Positions 26,939 to 36,418 are shown, numbered from the stretch's first letter. The stretch is 64,000 nt of DNA from Brevibacterium iodinum ATCC 49514 (GCF_900169265.1 NZ_FXYX01000014.1:1-64000); one strand, 5' to 3'. The notes: generated by a model not told the origin, from the sequence alone. Made by a program: numbers and translations.

Positions 26939-28159
26939 CTACCGGCCGGTGGTGATGGAGTCGTCGGTGATGCCACGAGCCCGACGCTCTTCGAGGCGAG
27001 CGCGCTGCGGTTCGACCACGTGACGCGGGTCCTTCGTCGATTCGATTCCGGCTTCCAACACGCCGAAACGCGTGTACGCCGAGGCGGCCGCCAAGGCTGC
27101 ACCGGAAACGACGGACAGCCCCCGCAGCACAGCCCGAGTCTTCCAGCCGCCACCCAGCTTCTTCGCGAACACGCGTGCCCCCACCTCGACGGCGGCGGCG
27201 CCGACGGCTCCGGCGATGAGCAGCTTCTCGGCCCGATGCAGCTTGTGTCCTGGTTCGCCGTCGTCCAGCGGATCGACCTCGGCCGGGTGCATGCGCTTCC
27301 TCATCGCCGACATCGCATAAGCTTCTCCGGCGGTGCCGGCGAGCGCGAGCAGTCGGGCCGGGCCGGTCTCGGCTAGCGGTGCCAATGCCATCGCGGCGCC
27401 TCCGGCGGCCATCGAAGCCGAGGACACGAACACGTACGGCAGACCATTGCGGCCGGCGGCGTTCCAGGTCGGAACGGCCGTCGCCCCGAGAAGCACAGCG
27501 GTATATGCGGCCAGCGGAGTGGCGAAGAAGGCGGATTCGACGGCCGCAGGCGTCTCCATGGCATGGAGCACCTTGCGCAGCGGGCCCTGAGGCAGCAGTT
27601 TCTCACCGGTGATCCGGTCGAGTTCGATCGCGAAGGTCACTCCCGATCCGACGCCGAAGCCCGAGAGGATCCACGTGCCCAGGCTCATCGGCGACGACAC
27701 TTTGACGACGCGCATCATATTGAGGAATCGTTCGGGCCTGCCGAGGTCGGCCACGAGAGCGGCACCGCCTACACCGGTCGCCGCGATTGCAGTCATCCGA
27801 GATGCGATGCGCAGACCGGGCCGGTCGGTCAGCTGCGCACCGAAGCCGAGCAGAGAAGATCCCCCGGCCAGACCGCCGAGGAACAGGTACGCCCCGATCT
27901 CATCGCCCCACGGCGGAGCCTTGACGATCGGTCGACCGTAGTACGACGTGAACTCGACGTCCTCGACCATCGGCATCTCACGGTTGCCGTCGGCACCGCG
28001 GTTCTTCCACGCGCCGCCACGACCGTTGCCGCCGCGACCGCCCCGACGCCCACCGGAACCGTCAGGTCCGCTGGGACCTCCACGGCCGCCTCGGCGACGT
28101 TTTCTGCGTCCGCCTTCCGGCTCGGGTGGGCGGTAGGAATCAAATTCTGAGGTGCTCAT
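26939..28159 (-). CDS. NrfD-type membrane subunit of formate dehydrogenase
   Basis: A 406-aa protein. The N-terminal 65 residues are a cytoplasmic, Arg/Gly-rich tail (GGRRKRRRGGRGG), then GDEIGAYLFLGGLAGGSSLLG begins a series of hydrophobic helices of the NrfD/PsrC quinone-reactive family. Conserved YVFVSSASMAAGGAA and GEAYAMSAMRKRMHP follow. It would pass electrons from the iron-sulphur subunit to the quinone pool. The start codon overlaps the stop of the iron-sulphur gene by ATGA. The Arg/Gly-rich tail is unusual for this family. Confidence 0.85.
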   Translation of the reverse strand: MSTSEFDSYRPPEPEGGRRKRRRGGRGGPSGPDGSGGRRGGRGGNGRGGAWKNRGADGNREMPMVEDVEFTSYYGRPIVKAPPWGDEIGAYLFLGGLAGGSSLLGFGAQLTDRPGLRIASRMTAIAATGVGGAALVADLGRPERFLNMMRVVKVSSPMSLGTWILSGFGVGSGVTFAIELDRITGEKLLPQGPLRKVLHAMETPAAVESAFFATPLAAYTAVLLGATAVPTWNAAGRNGLPYVFVSSASMAAGGAAMALAPLAETGPARLLALAGTAGEAYAMSAMRKRMHPAEVDPLDDGEPGHKLHRAEKLLIAGAVGAAAVEVGARVFAKKLGGGWKTRAVLRGLSVVSGAALAAASAYTRFGVLEAGIESTKDPRHVVEPQRARLEERRARGITDDSITTGR

Positions 28160-29283
28160 GAACGGCGGCTCCCGAGGAACGCGAGTCCGGCCGCGGCGAC
28201 CATGCCCAGCGCCGCGATCCCGGCGTTGGCGTACATCTTCGGCAGGTCCTTCGTCGCGACCCGCGGGTCCGGCGGCAGGCCGTAGACCTCGGGTTCGTCG
28301 AGGAGGAGGAACACGGATCCGGTGCCGCCGACCCCGTCGTTCGGGTTCGCCCCGTAGAGGCGAGCCTCGGTCAGTCCCTTCGCGTGGAGTTCGGCCACTC
28401 GGTCGTGCGCCTGGTCGACCATGTCCTGACGGTCGCCGAACTTGATCGACTGCGTCGGGCAGGTCTGCGCGCAGGCTGGTTCCTGACCTTCGACGAGGCG
28501 GTCGTAGCAGAGGGTGCACTTGTTCGCCGTGCCCGCGTCCGGCACGTCCATGTCCGCGGCTCTGCGATCGTCGCGGTCGGTGGGGGTGTTGATCGTGCCG
28601 TCGTCTCGGCGTTCGATGACGCCGAAGGGGCAGCCGGCCACGCAGGTTCCGCAGCCGTTGCAGACATCGTTCTGGACGACGACGGTGTCGAATTCGGTGC
28701 GGAAGAGGGCCCCTGTAGGGCAGACGTCGAGGCAGCCGGCGTGAGTGCAGTGTTTGCACACGTCCGAGGACATCAGCCACCGGAAGTCCGCGGTGTCCGG
28801 GGGTGTCGTGTCGACGTTCGACAGGTCGGTCGGCTCCAGGGCACCCGGTGCCAGCAGATCGACGTTGAGCTCGGGCGTCGTCGGCAGACCGGCTGATGTC
28901 CGGCCCTCCGCCGCCGCCCCCAAGGCCCCGTCGAGCGGCTGGGCGGCGGCAGACTCATCGGTGCGCGGGCGGATCGTGGGCATGCCGAGATTGACGAGCT
29001 TGCGCCCGGATTCCCGTGCTTTCTCGATGCGTTCGGAATCCTGTTCGATGAACGCGACGTGCCGCCACGTGTTCGCCCCGAGGCTGCCCGTGTTGTCGTA
29101 CGAGGAACCGAGCAGTTCGAAGGTGCCGTCCTGCGGGTTGCGGTTCCACTCCTTGCACGCGACTTCGCAGGCCTTGCAGCCGATGCAGATCGAGGTGTCG
29201 GTGAAGAATCCCTTGCGGTTGTGCGCGGAATCGTGCCAGTGCCCGTCCGCCAACGTGCCGTCATCGATCGTCGGTGTCGACAT
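28156..29283 (-). CDS. Formate dehydrogenase iron-sulphur subunit
   Basis: A 375-aa ferredoxin-like subunit. Four cysteine groups are visible: CIGCKACEVACKEWN (about 33), CKHCTHAGCLDVCPTG (about 176), CNGCGTCVAGCPFG (about 208) and CTLCYDRL with CAQTCPTQ (about 256-275), enough for four [4Fe-4S] clusters as in FdnH/FdhB. The C-terminus has a single hydrophobic helix (IAALGMVAAAGLAFLG) that can anchor it. A long insert of about 70 aa between the first two cysteine groups (TIRPRTDESAAAQ) is larger than in FdnH. Start and stop overlap neighbours by 1 and 4 nt. Confidence 0.92.
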   Translation of the reverse strand: MSTPTIDDGTLADGHWHDSAHNRKGFFTDTSICIGCKACEVACKEWNRNPQDGTFELLGSSYDNTGSLGANTWRHVAFIEQDSERIEKARESGRKLVNLGMPTIRPRTDESAAAQPLDGALGAAAEGRTSAGLPTTPELNVDLLAPGALEPTDLSNVDTTPPDTADFRWLMSSDVCKHCTHAGCLDVCPTGALFRTEFDTVVVQNDVCNGCGTCVAGCPFGVIERRDDGTINTPTDRDDRRAADMDVPDAGTANKCTLCYDRLVEGQEPACAQTCPTQSIKFGDRQDMVDQAHDRVAELHAKGLTEARLYGANPNDGVGGTGSVFLLLDEPEVYGLPPDPRVATKDLPKMYANAGIAALGMVAAAGLAFLGSRRS

Positions 29284-32200
29284 CAGTCGTCCTCCTCCTG
29301 GTTCTCCTGCCGATCCCGAGCCGCGCGGGCGCGAGCTTCCGCTTCGGCCACCTCGGTTTCGGCGATCGCACTGCCGTCGGCGTGCCGGCCGTGGTCGGGG
29401 TCGCCGTCGCTGGGGTCCCCGTCGTCGGCGCGGTTCGACACCGCCGTCTCGGCGGGTTCGGTGGGTTCGGCGGGTTCGGCCGCCTCGGTGGGTTCGATGG
29501 TGATCCTACCGCTGCGATCATCGGCACTGTCGACCGTCGCCGAGGCGGTCGTGCCGTCACCGTCGGAGACTCCATCGCGTCCCCCGTCCAGGGTCCTGCC
29601 CGGGGTGACGCCGACGGCCGAATCGCCGCCTCGGTGAGCGTGTCCACCGGCGCTGCGTCCCTGTCCGGCGCGATGGGAGGCCTCGACATGCTCGGCGGGA
29701 ACGGTGACCTGCTGGTTGCCGGATTCGGGGCTGAGTCCCGCCTCGCGTTGGTACTTCTCGACGAAGTCGACGAGTTCGGGTCCGCGGGGACGGCGGCCGG
29801 GGATGATCGTTCCGGCCACGTACTTGCTGTTCTGGATGTAGACGTTGGGGTCCATCGTCACACCCAGCAGGTCGTTGGCGGAATCGCCTTCGACGACGGC
29901 ACCCTGACCGCCCACGCCCCAGTGGTAGGGCAGGCCGATCTGGTGGACGGTCTTCCCGCCGATCGTCAGCGGGGTCATCCGCTTCGTCACGAGGACGCGG
30001 GCCTCGATCGCCGCCCGCGGGGAGACCAGGGTGGCCCAACCGTAGGGTTCGAGCCCAACCTCGGCGGCGAGTTCAGGTGAGATCTCGCAGAACATCTCCG
30101 GCTGCAGCTCCGACAGGTACGGCAGCCACCGGGACATGCCTCCGGCGGTGTGGTGCTCGGTGAGTCGGTAGGTCGTGAACACATAGGGGAAGACCTCGGA
30201 TCCGGGCACCCCGGCACCGGGGGCGGACAGGTTGTCCTCACGGCGCATAACCATCCGGGTCGGACTGTTCTGCTGTGAGTACAGCGGGTTCGTGACCGTC
30301 GATTCCTGCGGTTCGTAGTGGGTGGGAATCGGTCCGTCGATCATTCCGCTCGGTGCGAACAGCCACCCCTTTCCATCGGCCTGCATGATGAATGGATCGT
30401 CGCCGTCAAGGTTCGCGGGACCGCCGTAGGCGATATCCGATCGGGCGGCGGGTGCACGGTCGATCGGGAAGTCGGGCACGTCCTTGCCCGTCCACTTCCC
30501 GGTTTCCTCGTCCCACCACACGAACTTCTTCCGCTCCGACCAGGGAGTTCCGTCGGGTGCGGCCGAGGCACGGTTGTACAGGATCCGACGGTTCGCCGGC
30601 CAGGCCCACGCCCATTCGGCGGCGGTTTCGTCCTGCTCATCCCGCGGTTTGCGGCGGGCGGCCATGTTCTGGCCTCCCGCGTAGACGCCTGTGTAGATCC
30701 AGCAGCCGCCGGCGGTGGTCCCGTCGTCGGTCATCTGGTTGAAGTTGTCCAGGGGCTCGCCGTCGCGGTCGCCGCCGACGAAGTAGCCGTTGATCTCCTT
30801 GACGACCGCCTCGGCGTCGACTTCGCCCTCGTCGTCGACCGGGTAGTCCCAGGTCATGTCGAGCAGCGGCCGATCGCGGGGGTCGTCGGAGTCCCGCAGC
30901 TTCTCGCGCACGGCTTGGCCGAGTTCGTAGAAGAAGTCGAGTTCGCTCTGTGCGTCCCCGGGCGGGTTGACGGCCTTGTGGCGCCACTGCACGAGACGCT
31001 GGGTCTGCGTGAACGTGCCGGCCTTCTCCGTGTGGTTGGCTGCGGGGAGGAAGAACATCTCGGTGTCGATGTCCTCGGTCTTCAGCTCCCCGGTCTCGAT
31101 CTCGGGGCCGTCCTTCCACCAGGTGGCGGATTCGATGAGGCTGAAGTCGCGGACGACCATCCACTTCAGGTGGCTCATGGCCATGCGCTGCATGCGCCCG
31201 TTGGCCGAGCCCACGGCCGGGTTCTGCCCAAGCAGGAAGTATCCGTCGACTCCGTCGTTGAGCATGCGCACCGCGGTCTGGTAGGTGCCGTGGGCGCCGT
31301 TGATGCGCGGCAGATAGTCGAAGGCGAAGTCATTGTCTGCCGTCGCCGCATCGCCCCACCAGGCCTTGAGCAGGCTGGTGGCGTAGGCACGGCCGTTGGC
31401 CCAGTAGCCCTTATGGGTCTCCGGGGTGCCCACGGCTGCGACGTAATCGTCGAAGGCGTCGTGGACCCCGGCGCTGGGCATCGGCAGGTAGCCGGGCAGC
31501 AGATTGAACAGGGTCGGAATGTCCGTCGAGCCCTGGATCGTCGCGTGCCCGCGCAGCGCCATGATTCCGCCGCCCGGTCGGCCCATGTTGCCCAGCAGGA
31601 GCTGGAGGATCGAGGCGGTGCGGATGAATTGCGAGCCGAGGCTGTGCTGGGTCCAGCCGACCGCGTAGGCGAAGCACGTGGTCCGTTCCCGGCCCGAGTT
31701 CTCGGTCACCGATTCGTAGAGGTAGTCGAAGTCGGCGGGTTTGATTCCGCAGTTCTCCTCGACCATCTCAGGCGTGTAGCGCGAGTAGTGGTGCCGTAAG
31801 ATCTGGAAGACCGACTTCGGGTTCTCCAGGCTGGGGTCCTTGAGCGGAGCACCCTGCTCATCCGTCTGGTACGACCACGTCGAGTTCTCGTACGAGTTCG
31901 TGTCCGGGTCGAAACCGGAGAACAGTCCGTCGAGATCCTCAGTGTCGACATAGTCGTCGCTGATGAGGTTCGCGGCGTTGGTGTAGGCGCGCACGTACTC
32001 GTCGAAGTAGCGGCCCTCGCTCAGCACACGGTTGATGAGCGCACCGAGCAGCACGATGTCGGAGCCTGCCCGGATGGGCACGTGCCTATCGGCGATCGCG
32101 GTGGTGCGCGTGAAACGAGGATCGACGTGGATGATGCGGGCACCACGGGCCTTGGCCTCGGTCACCCATTGGAAGCCCACGGGGTGGCACTCGGCCATAT

Positions 32201-32873
32201 TGGAACCCTGGATGATGATGCAGTCCGCATTCGCCATATCCTGGACGGGTTGGGTGGCGCCGCCGCGCCCGAACGAGGTTCCCAAACTGGGAACGGTGGC
32301 GGAGTGTCAAATACGCGCCTGGTTCTCGATCTGTATCGCCCCGGCCGCGGTGTAGAGCTTCTTGGCGAGGTAGTTCTCCTCGTTGTCGATGGTCGCCCCG
32401 CCGAGGCTGGCGATGCCCATCGTCCGCCGCAGCGGGTGGCCTTTGTCGTCGAAGTCCTCCCAGTGGATGCGGCGGGCTTCGATGAATCGGTCGGCAATCA
32501 TGTCGATCGCGGTCGACAGGTCGATCTTCGTCCAGTCCTTGGCCTTCGGGGCCCGGTAGAGGGCGTCGGTGACACGGCCGGGAGCGTTGACGAGCTGTTC
32601 GCTGGCTGCGCCCTTCGGGCACAGGCGGCCGCGTGAGATCGGTGAGTCCGGGTCGCCTTCGATCTGCACGACCTTGTCGTCCTTGACGAAGATCTTCTGT
32701 CCGCAGCCGACGGCGCAGTAGGGGCACACGGATTGGACGACCTTGTCGGCCGTGACCGTGCGTGGGGTGGTGTCCCGAGTCTGCTGGGACACGACGGATT
32801 CGCCGCGTCCCGTCTTATCCGACGTGCGCAGCTGCCGGAGTACCGGCCACTCGAGGAAGCTGAACCGAGCCAT
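29283..32873 (-). CDS. Selenocysteine formate dehydrogenase, catalytic subunit
   Basis: An 1196-aa molybdopterin oxidoreductase read through an in-frame TGA (32307-32309, residue 189). The N-terminus carries CPYCAVGCGQKIFV and GRLCPKG, the [4Fe-4S] ligands. Upstream of the stop is GAIQIENQARI, then Sec, then HSATVPSLGTSFGRGG: the Sec-His pair and following motif match Sec-containing actinobacterial formate dehydrogenases. QGSNMAECHPVGFQW is the conserved pterin region. No twin-arginine signal is seen, so it is probably cytoplasmic. The last 140 or so residues are an acidic, Glu/Pro/Ala-rich extension that other members lack, as far as I know. Start MARFSFLEWPVLRQL is typical for the actinobacterial group. 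Confidence 0.95.
32278..32309 (-). promoter_or_regulatory. Sec codon (TGA) and SECIS-like hairpin in fdhA
   Basis: On the minus strand TGA (32307-32309) is followed by 12 nt and then GTTCCC-AGTTT-GGGAAC (32294-32278), a perfect 6-bp stem with a 5-nt loop. The loop begins 18 nt after TGA, the same spacing as the GGUCU loop after the fdhF TGA of E. coli as I remember it. It is inside the coding frame, as in all bacterial SECIS elements. The loop here is AGUUU, so SelB contact bases differ from E. coli. Confidence 0.8.
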
Positions 32874-32964
32874 GGCACTACCTTAGCCCCTCACGGGGTG
32901 GAAATGCACCAGGTGAGACCGGGTTTTCGACCCCATCTCAGGGGGCTGGGAATCGCCCGGTTCG

Positions 32965-33008
32965 CCGAGGCGGCTGCGCGGTCATGATCGACCGCGCAGC
33001 CGCCTCGG
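32965..33008 (-). terminator. 19-bp stem hairpin between methyltransferase and fdhA
   Basis: CCGAGGCGGCTGCGCGGTC (32965-32983) pairs perfectly with 32990-33008 across a 6-nt loop. It lies 39 nt past the stop of the methyltransferase gene and about 90 nt before the fdhA start, so it should isolate fdh from the thioredoxin/methyltransferase transcript. The outer arms are built of the recurrent GCCGAGGCGG word. No T-run follows. Confidence 0.7.
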
Positions 33009-33046
33009 TGCTGGGTTCCGGGTCCGGGTCTCTGCGTTGGCTGAGT

Positions 33047-33769
33047 TCAGATCCGGCGGGCCAGGAGGATCGCGTCCTCGAGTTCGGCGGGTTCGCCCGA
33101 CGGGGAGGTCACCTCTCGGGAGCGGGTGTCGGCGAGTTCGATCTCCCACCGGTGCGGGCTGGCGCCGATGAGGAGGGCGAAGTCTCCGTTCGGGCTGACC
33201 AGTTCATGGTGGTGGTCCATGCCGTGTTCGAACTTCTCGCTGTGTTCGGCGGCCCACGGCGGCATCGTCGCATGGGAGACGAGCAGGAGGGCGCCGCCCG
33301 GTGCCACGTGTGCGGCGACGCGAGTGAGCAGCTCTTCCCGGGTATCGGGCAACCGGGTGTGGAGGAAGGATCCGGTGACGAGGTCGAAGCCGCCTCGGCG
33401 GTCGGGGTCTTCCGGTTCCCAGGTGGAGACGTCGGCGACGGCGAATTCGGCGGAGATTCCGCGGGATTCGGCAGCCCGGAGGGCACGGTCGATGGCCGTG
33501 GTCGACAGGTCGATACCGGTGGCGTCCCAGCCGTTCTCGGCCATCCAGACGACGTCCGCGCCTTCTCCGCAGCCGACGTCGAGGACGCGGCCGGGGGTCA
33601 TTTCGGAGACGACGGCGACGAGGGATCCGTTCGGGTTTCCGGACCAGATGGCGTCGTCGGCCTCGGCGTAGCGCTCTTCCCAGGCGGCCACGGAATCGGG
33701 CACGCCGGCGCCGTCTGCGGCGGTGCTGTCTGCGTGGGTGTGGTCGTTGTGGCTGCTGGTCGTGGTCAC
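33047..33769 (-). CDS. Class I SAM-dependent methyltransferase (TehB/UbiE-like)
   Basis: A 240-aa methyltransferase. WEERYAEADDAIWSGNPN precedes motif I RVLDVGCGEGADVVWMAENG, followed by VTGIDLST-type motif II (ATGIDLSTTAIDRA) and GFDLVTGSFLHTRLP. The His-rich HGMDHHHELVS segment is typical of a group often annotated as tellurite-resistance or small-molecule methyltransferases. The substrate is unknown. It overlaps the upstream thioredoxin gene by ATGA, so they form a translationally coupled pair. Confidence 0.85.
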   Translation of the reverse strand: MTTTSSHNDHTHADSTAADGAGVPDSVAAWEERYAEADDAIWSGNPNGSLVAVVSEMTPGRVLDVGCGEGADVVWMAENGWDATGIDLSTTAIDRALRAAESRGISAEFAVADVSTWEPEDPDRRGGFDLVTGSFLHTRLPDTREELLTRVAAHVAPGGALLLVSHATMPPWAAEHSEKFEHGMDHHHELVSPNGDFALLIGASPHRWEIELADTRSREVTSPSGEPAELEDAILLARRI

Positions 33770-34203
33770 TTGTCGACGCCCGGATCAGCGGGGATCGAAT
33801 CGGGTGCGGCACCGTCCGCGCCGTCGGTCTCTGCGGAAGCGGCGGCTTCCTGCTTGGCCAGTTCAGCACGGACTTCGTCCATGTCGAGGCCCTTGACGGC
33901 GGTGATGACCTGTTCGAGCTGCGGGGCGGCGAGCGCGCCGGGCTGGGCGAAGACGACGATGCCCTGGCGGAAGGCGACGAGGGTCGGGATCGAGGAGATC
34001 GCGAAGAGTCCGGCCAGCTGCTGCTGGGCTTCGGTGTCGATCTTGCCGAAGACGATGTCGGGGTTGGCCTCGGCGGCCTGTTCGAAGACCGGGGCGAACT
34101 GCTTGCAGGGGCCGCACCAATCGGCCCAGAAGTCGAGGAGGATGATCTCGTTGTCGTTGATGGTCGACTCGAAGTTGTCTTGCGTGATTTCGATCGTAGA
34201 CAT
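33766..34203 (-). CDS. Thioredoxin with C-terminal extension
   Basis: A 145-aa thioredoxin. LLDFWADWCGPCKQFAPVFEQ holds the WCGPC redox site (about 30-34) and SSIPTLVAFRQG the cis-proline loop. About 35 residues rich in Ala/Glu/Asp/Pro follow the domain. Probably a disulphide reductase or chaperone-redoxin. It is coupled to the methyltransferase gene. Confidence 0.9.
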   Translation of the reverse strand: MSTIEITQDNFESTINDNEIILLDFWADWCGPCKQFAPVFEQAAEANPDIVFGKIDTEAQQQLAGLFAISSIPTLVAFRQGIVVFAQPGALAAPQLEQVITAVKGLDMDEVRAELAKQEAAASAETDGADGAAPDSIPADPGVDK

Positions 34204-34294
34204 GCGGCCCAGTCTAGGAGTCGAGGATGAATATCGCCTGGACGGGGTGGGGCAGACGGCTGCCTGCCGACTTCAGTCGGGGGCCCGGGCAGGC

Positions 34295-35365
34295 TCAGCC
34301 GACGAGGTCCGTGATCGGTTCGTCGTCGATGATGGCGGAGAACACGGCGTCGGCGTCGGCGGACTTGACCACTCGGTTGGGGTTCTCCGGTGCCGGTGCC
34401 CACGGCATGATCTCGAACGTAATATTGTCTTTGTCCACGGAAGCCACCGTCGTCGCCATGGAGGCGAGCGCTTTCACCGAGTTGAGCTCGTCGTCGACTC
34501 CGAGGGTGGACGTCACCGCGTCGAGGAATCCGTAGAGCCGATCGGGTCGGGTGAGGACCTGACCGCTCTTGGCCCGGTCGATGATGGCCTCCATGACCAT
34601 CTGCTGATTGCCCATGCGCGAAATGTCGCTGCCGTCGCCGACAGCGTGTCGGGTCCGGGCGAGGGCGAGGGCGTCGTCTCCGCCGATCGTCTGCTCGCCG
34701 GCGGGAAGGTCGAGGTTCGCCTTCGGGTCCTTGAGCGGTTCATCGAGGTCGACGGTGATTCCGTCCATGGCGTCGACGATCGCTGCGAACCCGTCGAAAT
34801 CGACGTTGATGAAGTGATCGACGCGGACCCCTGTGAGCACCTCTGCGGCAGAGACCGAACAGGCGGGTCCTGCGTTGAGGGCGGAATTGATCATGCCGTG
34901 CACGGCCGGCGATGCGCCGCTCCCGGTGTCGTCGCAGGCCGGGATGTCCATGATCGTGTCGCGTGGAATCTGCACGGCGTCGATGCGGTCGGCATCGGCT
35001 GAGACGTGGGCGAGGATCATTGCATCGCTGCGGGCGCCCTCGGCGGTGCCGAATCCCTGCCACGAGGCGGCCCCGGAGTTCCCGTCAGCGTTCGGATCGG
35101 AAGCCGCGGAGTCATCCTTCGTCGAGTCGAGGTCTCGGGTGTCGGATCCGAGGATGAGGATGTTCGTTTCGTCGGTGAGCTTCTCGGGAACGGCGCCGTC
35201 GTGGGCACGCAGCGGAGACGACGAGAGGTTCGCGCCGAGGTTGTGCACCGCCACCGCGATCGTCACCGGGGCCGCGATGATGAGGACCGCGGCCACTGCG
35301 ACGAAGGTGCGTCGGCGACGGTATTTCGCGGCGAGGCGACGCCGTCTGCGGAGGCCTGGCGGCAT
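34295..35365 (-). CDS. LytR-CpsA-Psr (LCP) family protein
   Basis: A 356-aa membrane-anchored protein. Arg-rich N-terminus (PPGLRRRRRLAAKYRRRR) then one transmembrane helix (VAVAAVLIIAAPVTIAVAV) and an extracellular LCP domain with TNILILGSDTRD, RSDAMILAHVSADADRIDAVQIPRDT (split: RSDAMILAHVSADAD, IDAVQIPRDT), DHFINVDFDGFAAIVDAMDG and ARTRHAVGDGSDISRMGNQQ. These transfer teichoic-acid-like or arabinogalactan polymers to peptidoglycan. The ATG at 35365 is preferred over a TTG at 35386. A LacI-type palindrome lies 54 nt upstream. Confidence 0.92.
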   Translation of the reverse strand: MPPGLRRRRRLAAKYRRRRTFVAVAAVLIIAAPVTIAVAVHNLGANLSSSPLRAHDGAVPEKLTDETNILILGSDTRDLDSTKDDSAASDPNADGNSGAASWQGFGTAEGARSDAMILAHVSADADRIDAVQIPRDTIMDIPACDDTGSGASPAVHGMINSALNAGPACSVSAAEVLTGVRVDHFINVDFDGFAAIVDAMDGITVDLDEPLKDPKANLDLPAGEQTIGGDDALALARTRHAVGDGSDISRMGNQQMVMEAIIDRAKSGQVLTRPDRLYGFLDAVTSTLGVDDELNSVKALASMATTVASVDKDNITFEIMPWAPAPENPNRVVKSADADAVFSAIIDDEPITDLVG

Positions 35366-35418
35366 TGGTGTCTCTCGGTTTTCCAAGGCTCGGTGCTCCT
35401 GCGTCCGGGGTCACGGCG

Positions 35419-35450
35419 GATTGCATACAAAACGTTTTGCATACAATCCT
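35419..35450. promoter_or_regulatory. LacI-type operator candidate upstream of LCP gene
   Basis: A 32-bp imperfect palindrome (28 of 32 symmetric) with perfect core CAAAACGTTTTG, and the 10-mer TTGCATACAA repeated directly on both sides of the core. AAAACGTTTT with a central CG is the usual core of LacI/CcpA-family operators. It stands 54-85 nt upstream of the LCP start, where it could block its promoter. Confidence 0.55.
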
Positions 35451-36011
35451 AAACACCAGGATCGGCGAGTGCACATCACTGTGCGGCATCTCTCGGTTTG
35501 CGGTCTCGCGCGGCCCGCTCCGGCGTGCAGCCTGCCCGTCGAGTTGGTATCGAACCTGCTCAGGGCGCCTGATTTCGGTGCTGATCTCGATCGATGTCGC
35601 CACTGGGACGATCTCTCTGCTAAGCTTGAACTGTTCTCGCACAGAAATGTGCGGAGCAGATGGTGTCTTAAGTGTAGGTAGATTCGTTCGACACCATGTG
35701 TTTGCCCGTCGGCGCGTGTCTGCCTTCCGCGCCCCTCATGATTTTCCACGTCGTTCATCTGACGACTTCCGTCCAGCACTTTCAAGTGCACGATCGAAAC
35801 CGAGACTCCCCACGATTTCGTCTGAGACAGAGACCTCTCACCAGAGTCCTCACCCTCACCATGAATTCCGAGCTCTCGGTTCGCCCACAGTTTTTCGTTG
35901 GACCTGTGTCCAAGATTCAGTTCATCCAGCGGGAAAGCCGGATCCAGCAATGGGTTCGACCATCACGATCGCAGCAGCGGTCATCAGTTAAAAAATAAGG
36001 ATACAAAGATT
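35451..36011 (+). other. Long untranslated interval upstream of cold-shock gene
   Basis: No convincing gene in 561 nt. It is less GC-rich than the rest of the window. CGCACA-GAAA-TGTGCG at 35638-35653 is a perfect 6-bp stem with a GAAA tetraloop. AAGGA (35997-36001) precedes the csp ATG by 10 nt. This interval probably holds the csp promoter and a long leader, as is common in cold-shock mRNAs whose leaders act as thermosensors. Confidence 0.5.
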
Positions 36012-36215
36012 ATGGCAACAGGTACCGTGAAATGGTTCAACGCGGAAAAGGGTTTCGGATTCATCCAGCCTGACGACGGTTCGGCTGACGTGTTCACTCA
36101 CTTCTCCGCGATCGAAGCCTCCGGCTACCGCGAGCTCACCGAGGGTCAGAACGTCGAGTTCGACTCTGAGATGGGCTCCAAGGGCCTGCAGGCGACTCGC
36201 GTCCGCGGCCTCTGA
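36012..36215 (+). CDS. Cold-shock protein (CspA family)
   Basis: A 67-aa cold-shock domain. [20 protein letters not shown] and DVFTHFSAI are the RNP-1 and RNP-2 nucleic-acid-binding motifs. It works as an RNA chaperone at low temperature and general stress. Two hairpins follow the stop directly. It stands alone between a long leader and repeat R3a. Confidence 0.97.
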   Translation: MATGTVKWFNAEKGFGFIQPDDGSADVFTHFSAIEASGYRELTEGQNVEFDSEMGSKGLQATRVRGL

Positions 36216-36299
36216 GACTCTTTGAGAGTCTCACCTAGAGACTTCTGAGATTCACCAGCGACCCTGCGCTCACCCACTTGGCGTGAACGCAGGGTCGCT
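36214..36299 (+). terminator. Tandem hairpins after csp gene
   Basis: GAGACTCT-TTG-AGAGTCTC (36214-36232) begins inside the stop codon. A second, stronger stem, AGCGACCCTGCG (36257-36268) with CGCAGGGTCGCT (36288-36299), follows. Two consecutive hairpins without a clear T-run are typical of strong termination in high-GC genomes. Confidence 0.75.
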
Positions 36300-36313
36300 G
36301 TCGTCTCCTCCCC

Positions 36314-36369
36314 AATTGCTACCTGACGGGGGCATAGATACCTGGCGCCAGGTTGCTGGGCCGCCGTCA
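36314..36369. repeat. Palindromic repeat element, copy R3a
   Basis: Starts AATTGCTACCTGACGG and ends with a decayed CCGTCA. The centre is a perfect palindrome ACCTGGCGCCAGGT. A second copy with intact ends lies at 36922-36983. The pair flanks a small membrane gene and a GNAT remnant. Confidence 0.7.
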
Positions 36370-36418
36370 CCGGCGTTGACAGGCACCTTTGCTCTACTTA
36401 GGGTCAGTGGCAACGGCC

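Noticed and set aside
32307..32309. In-frame TGA read as a nonsense mutation in fdhA
   Set aside because: The flanking residues match the Sec site of formate dehydrogenases, a hairpin lies at the right distance, and tRNA-Sec, selA, selB and selD are present.
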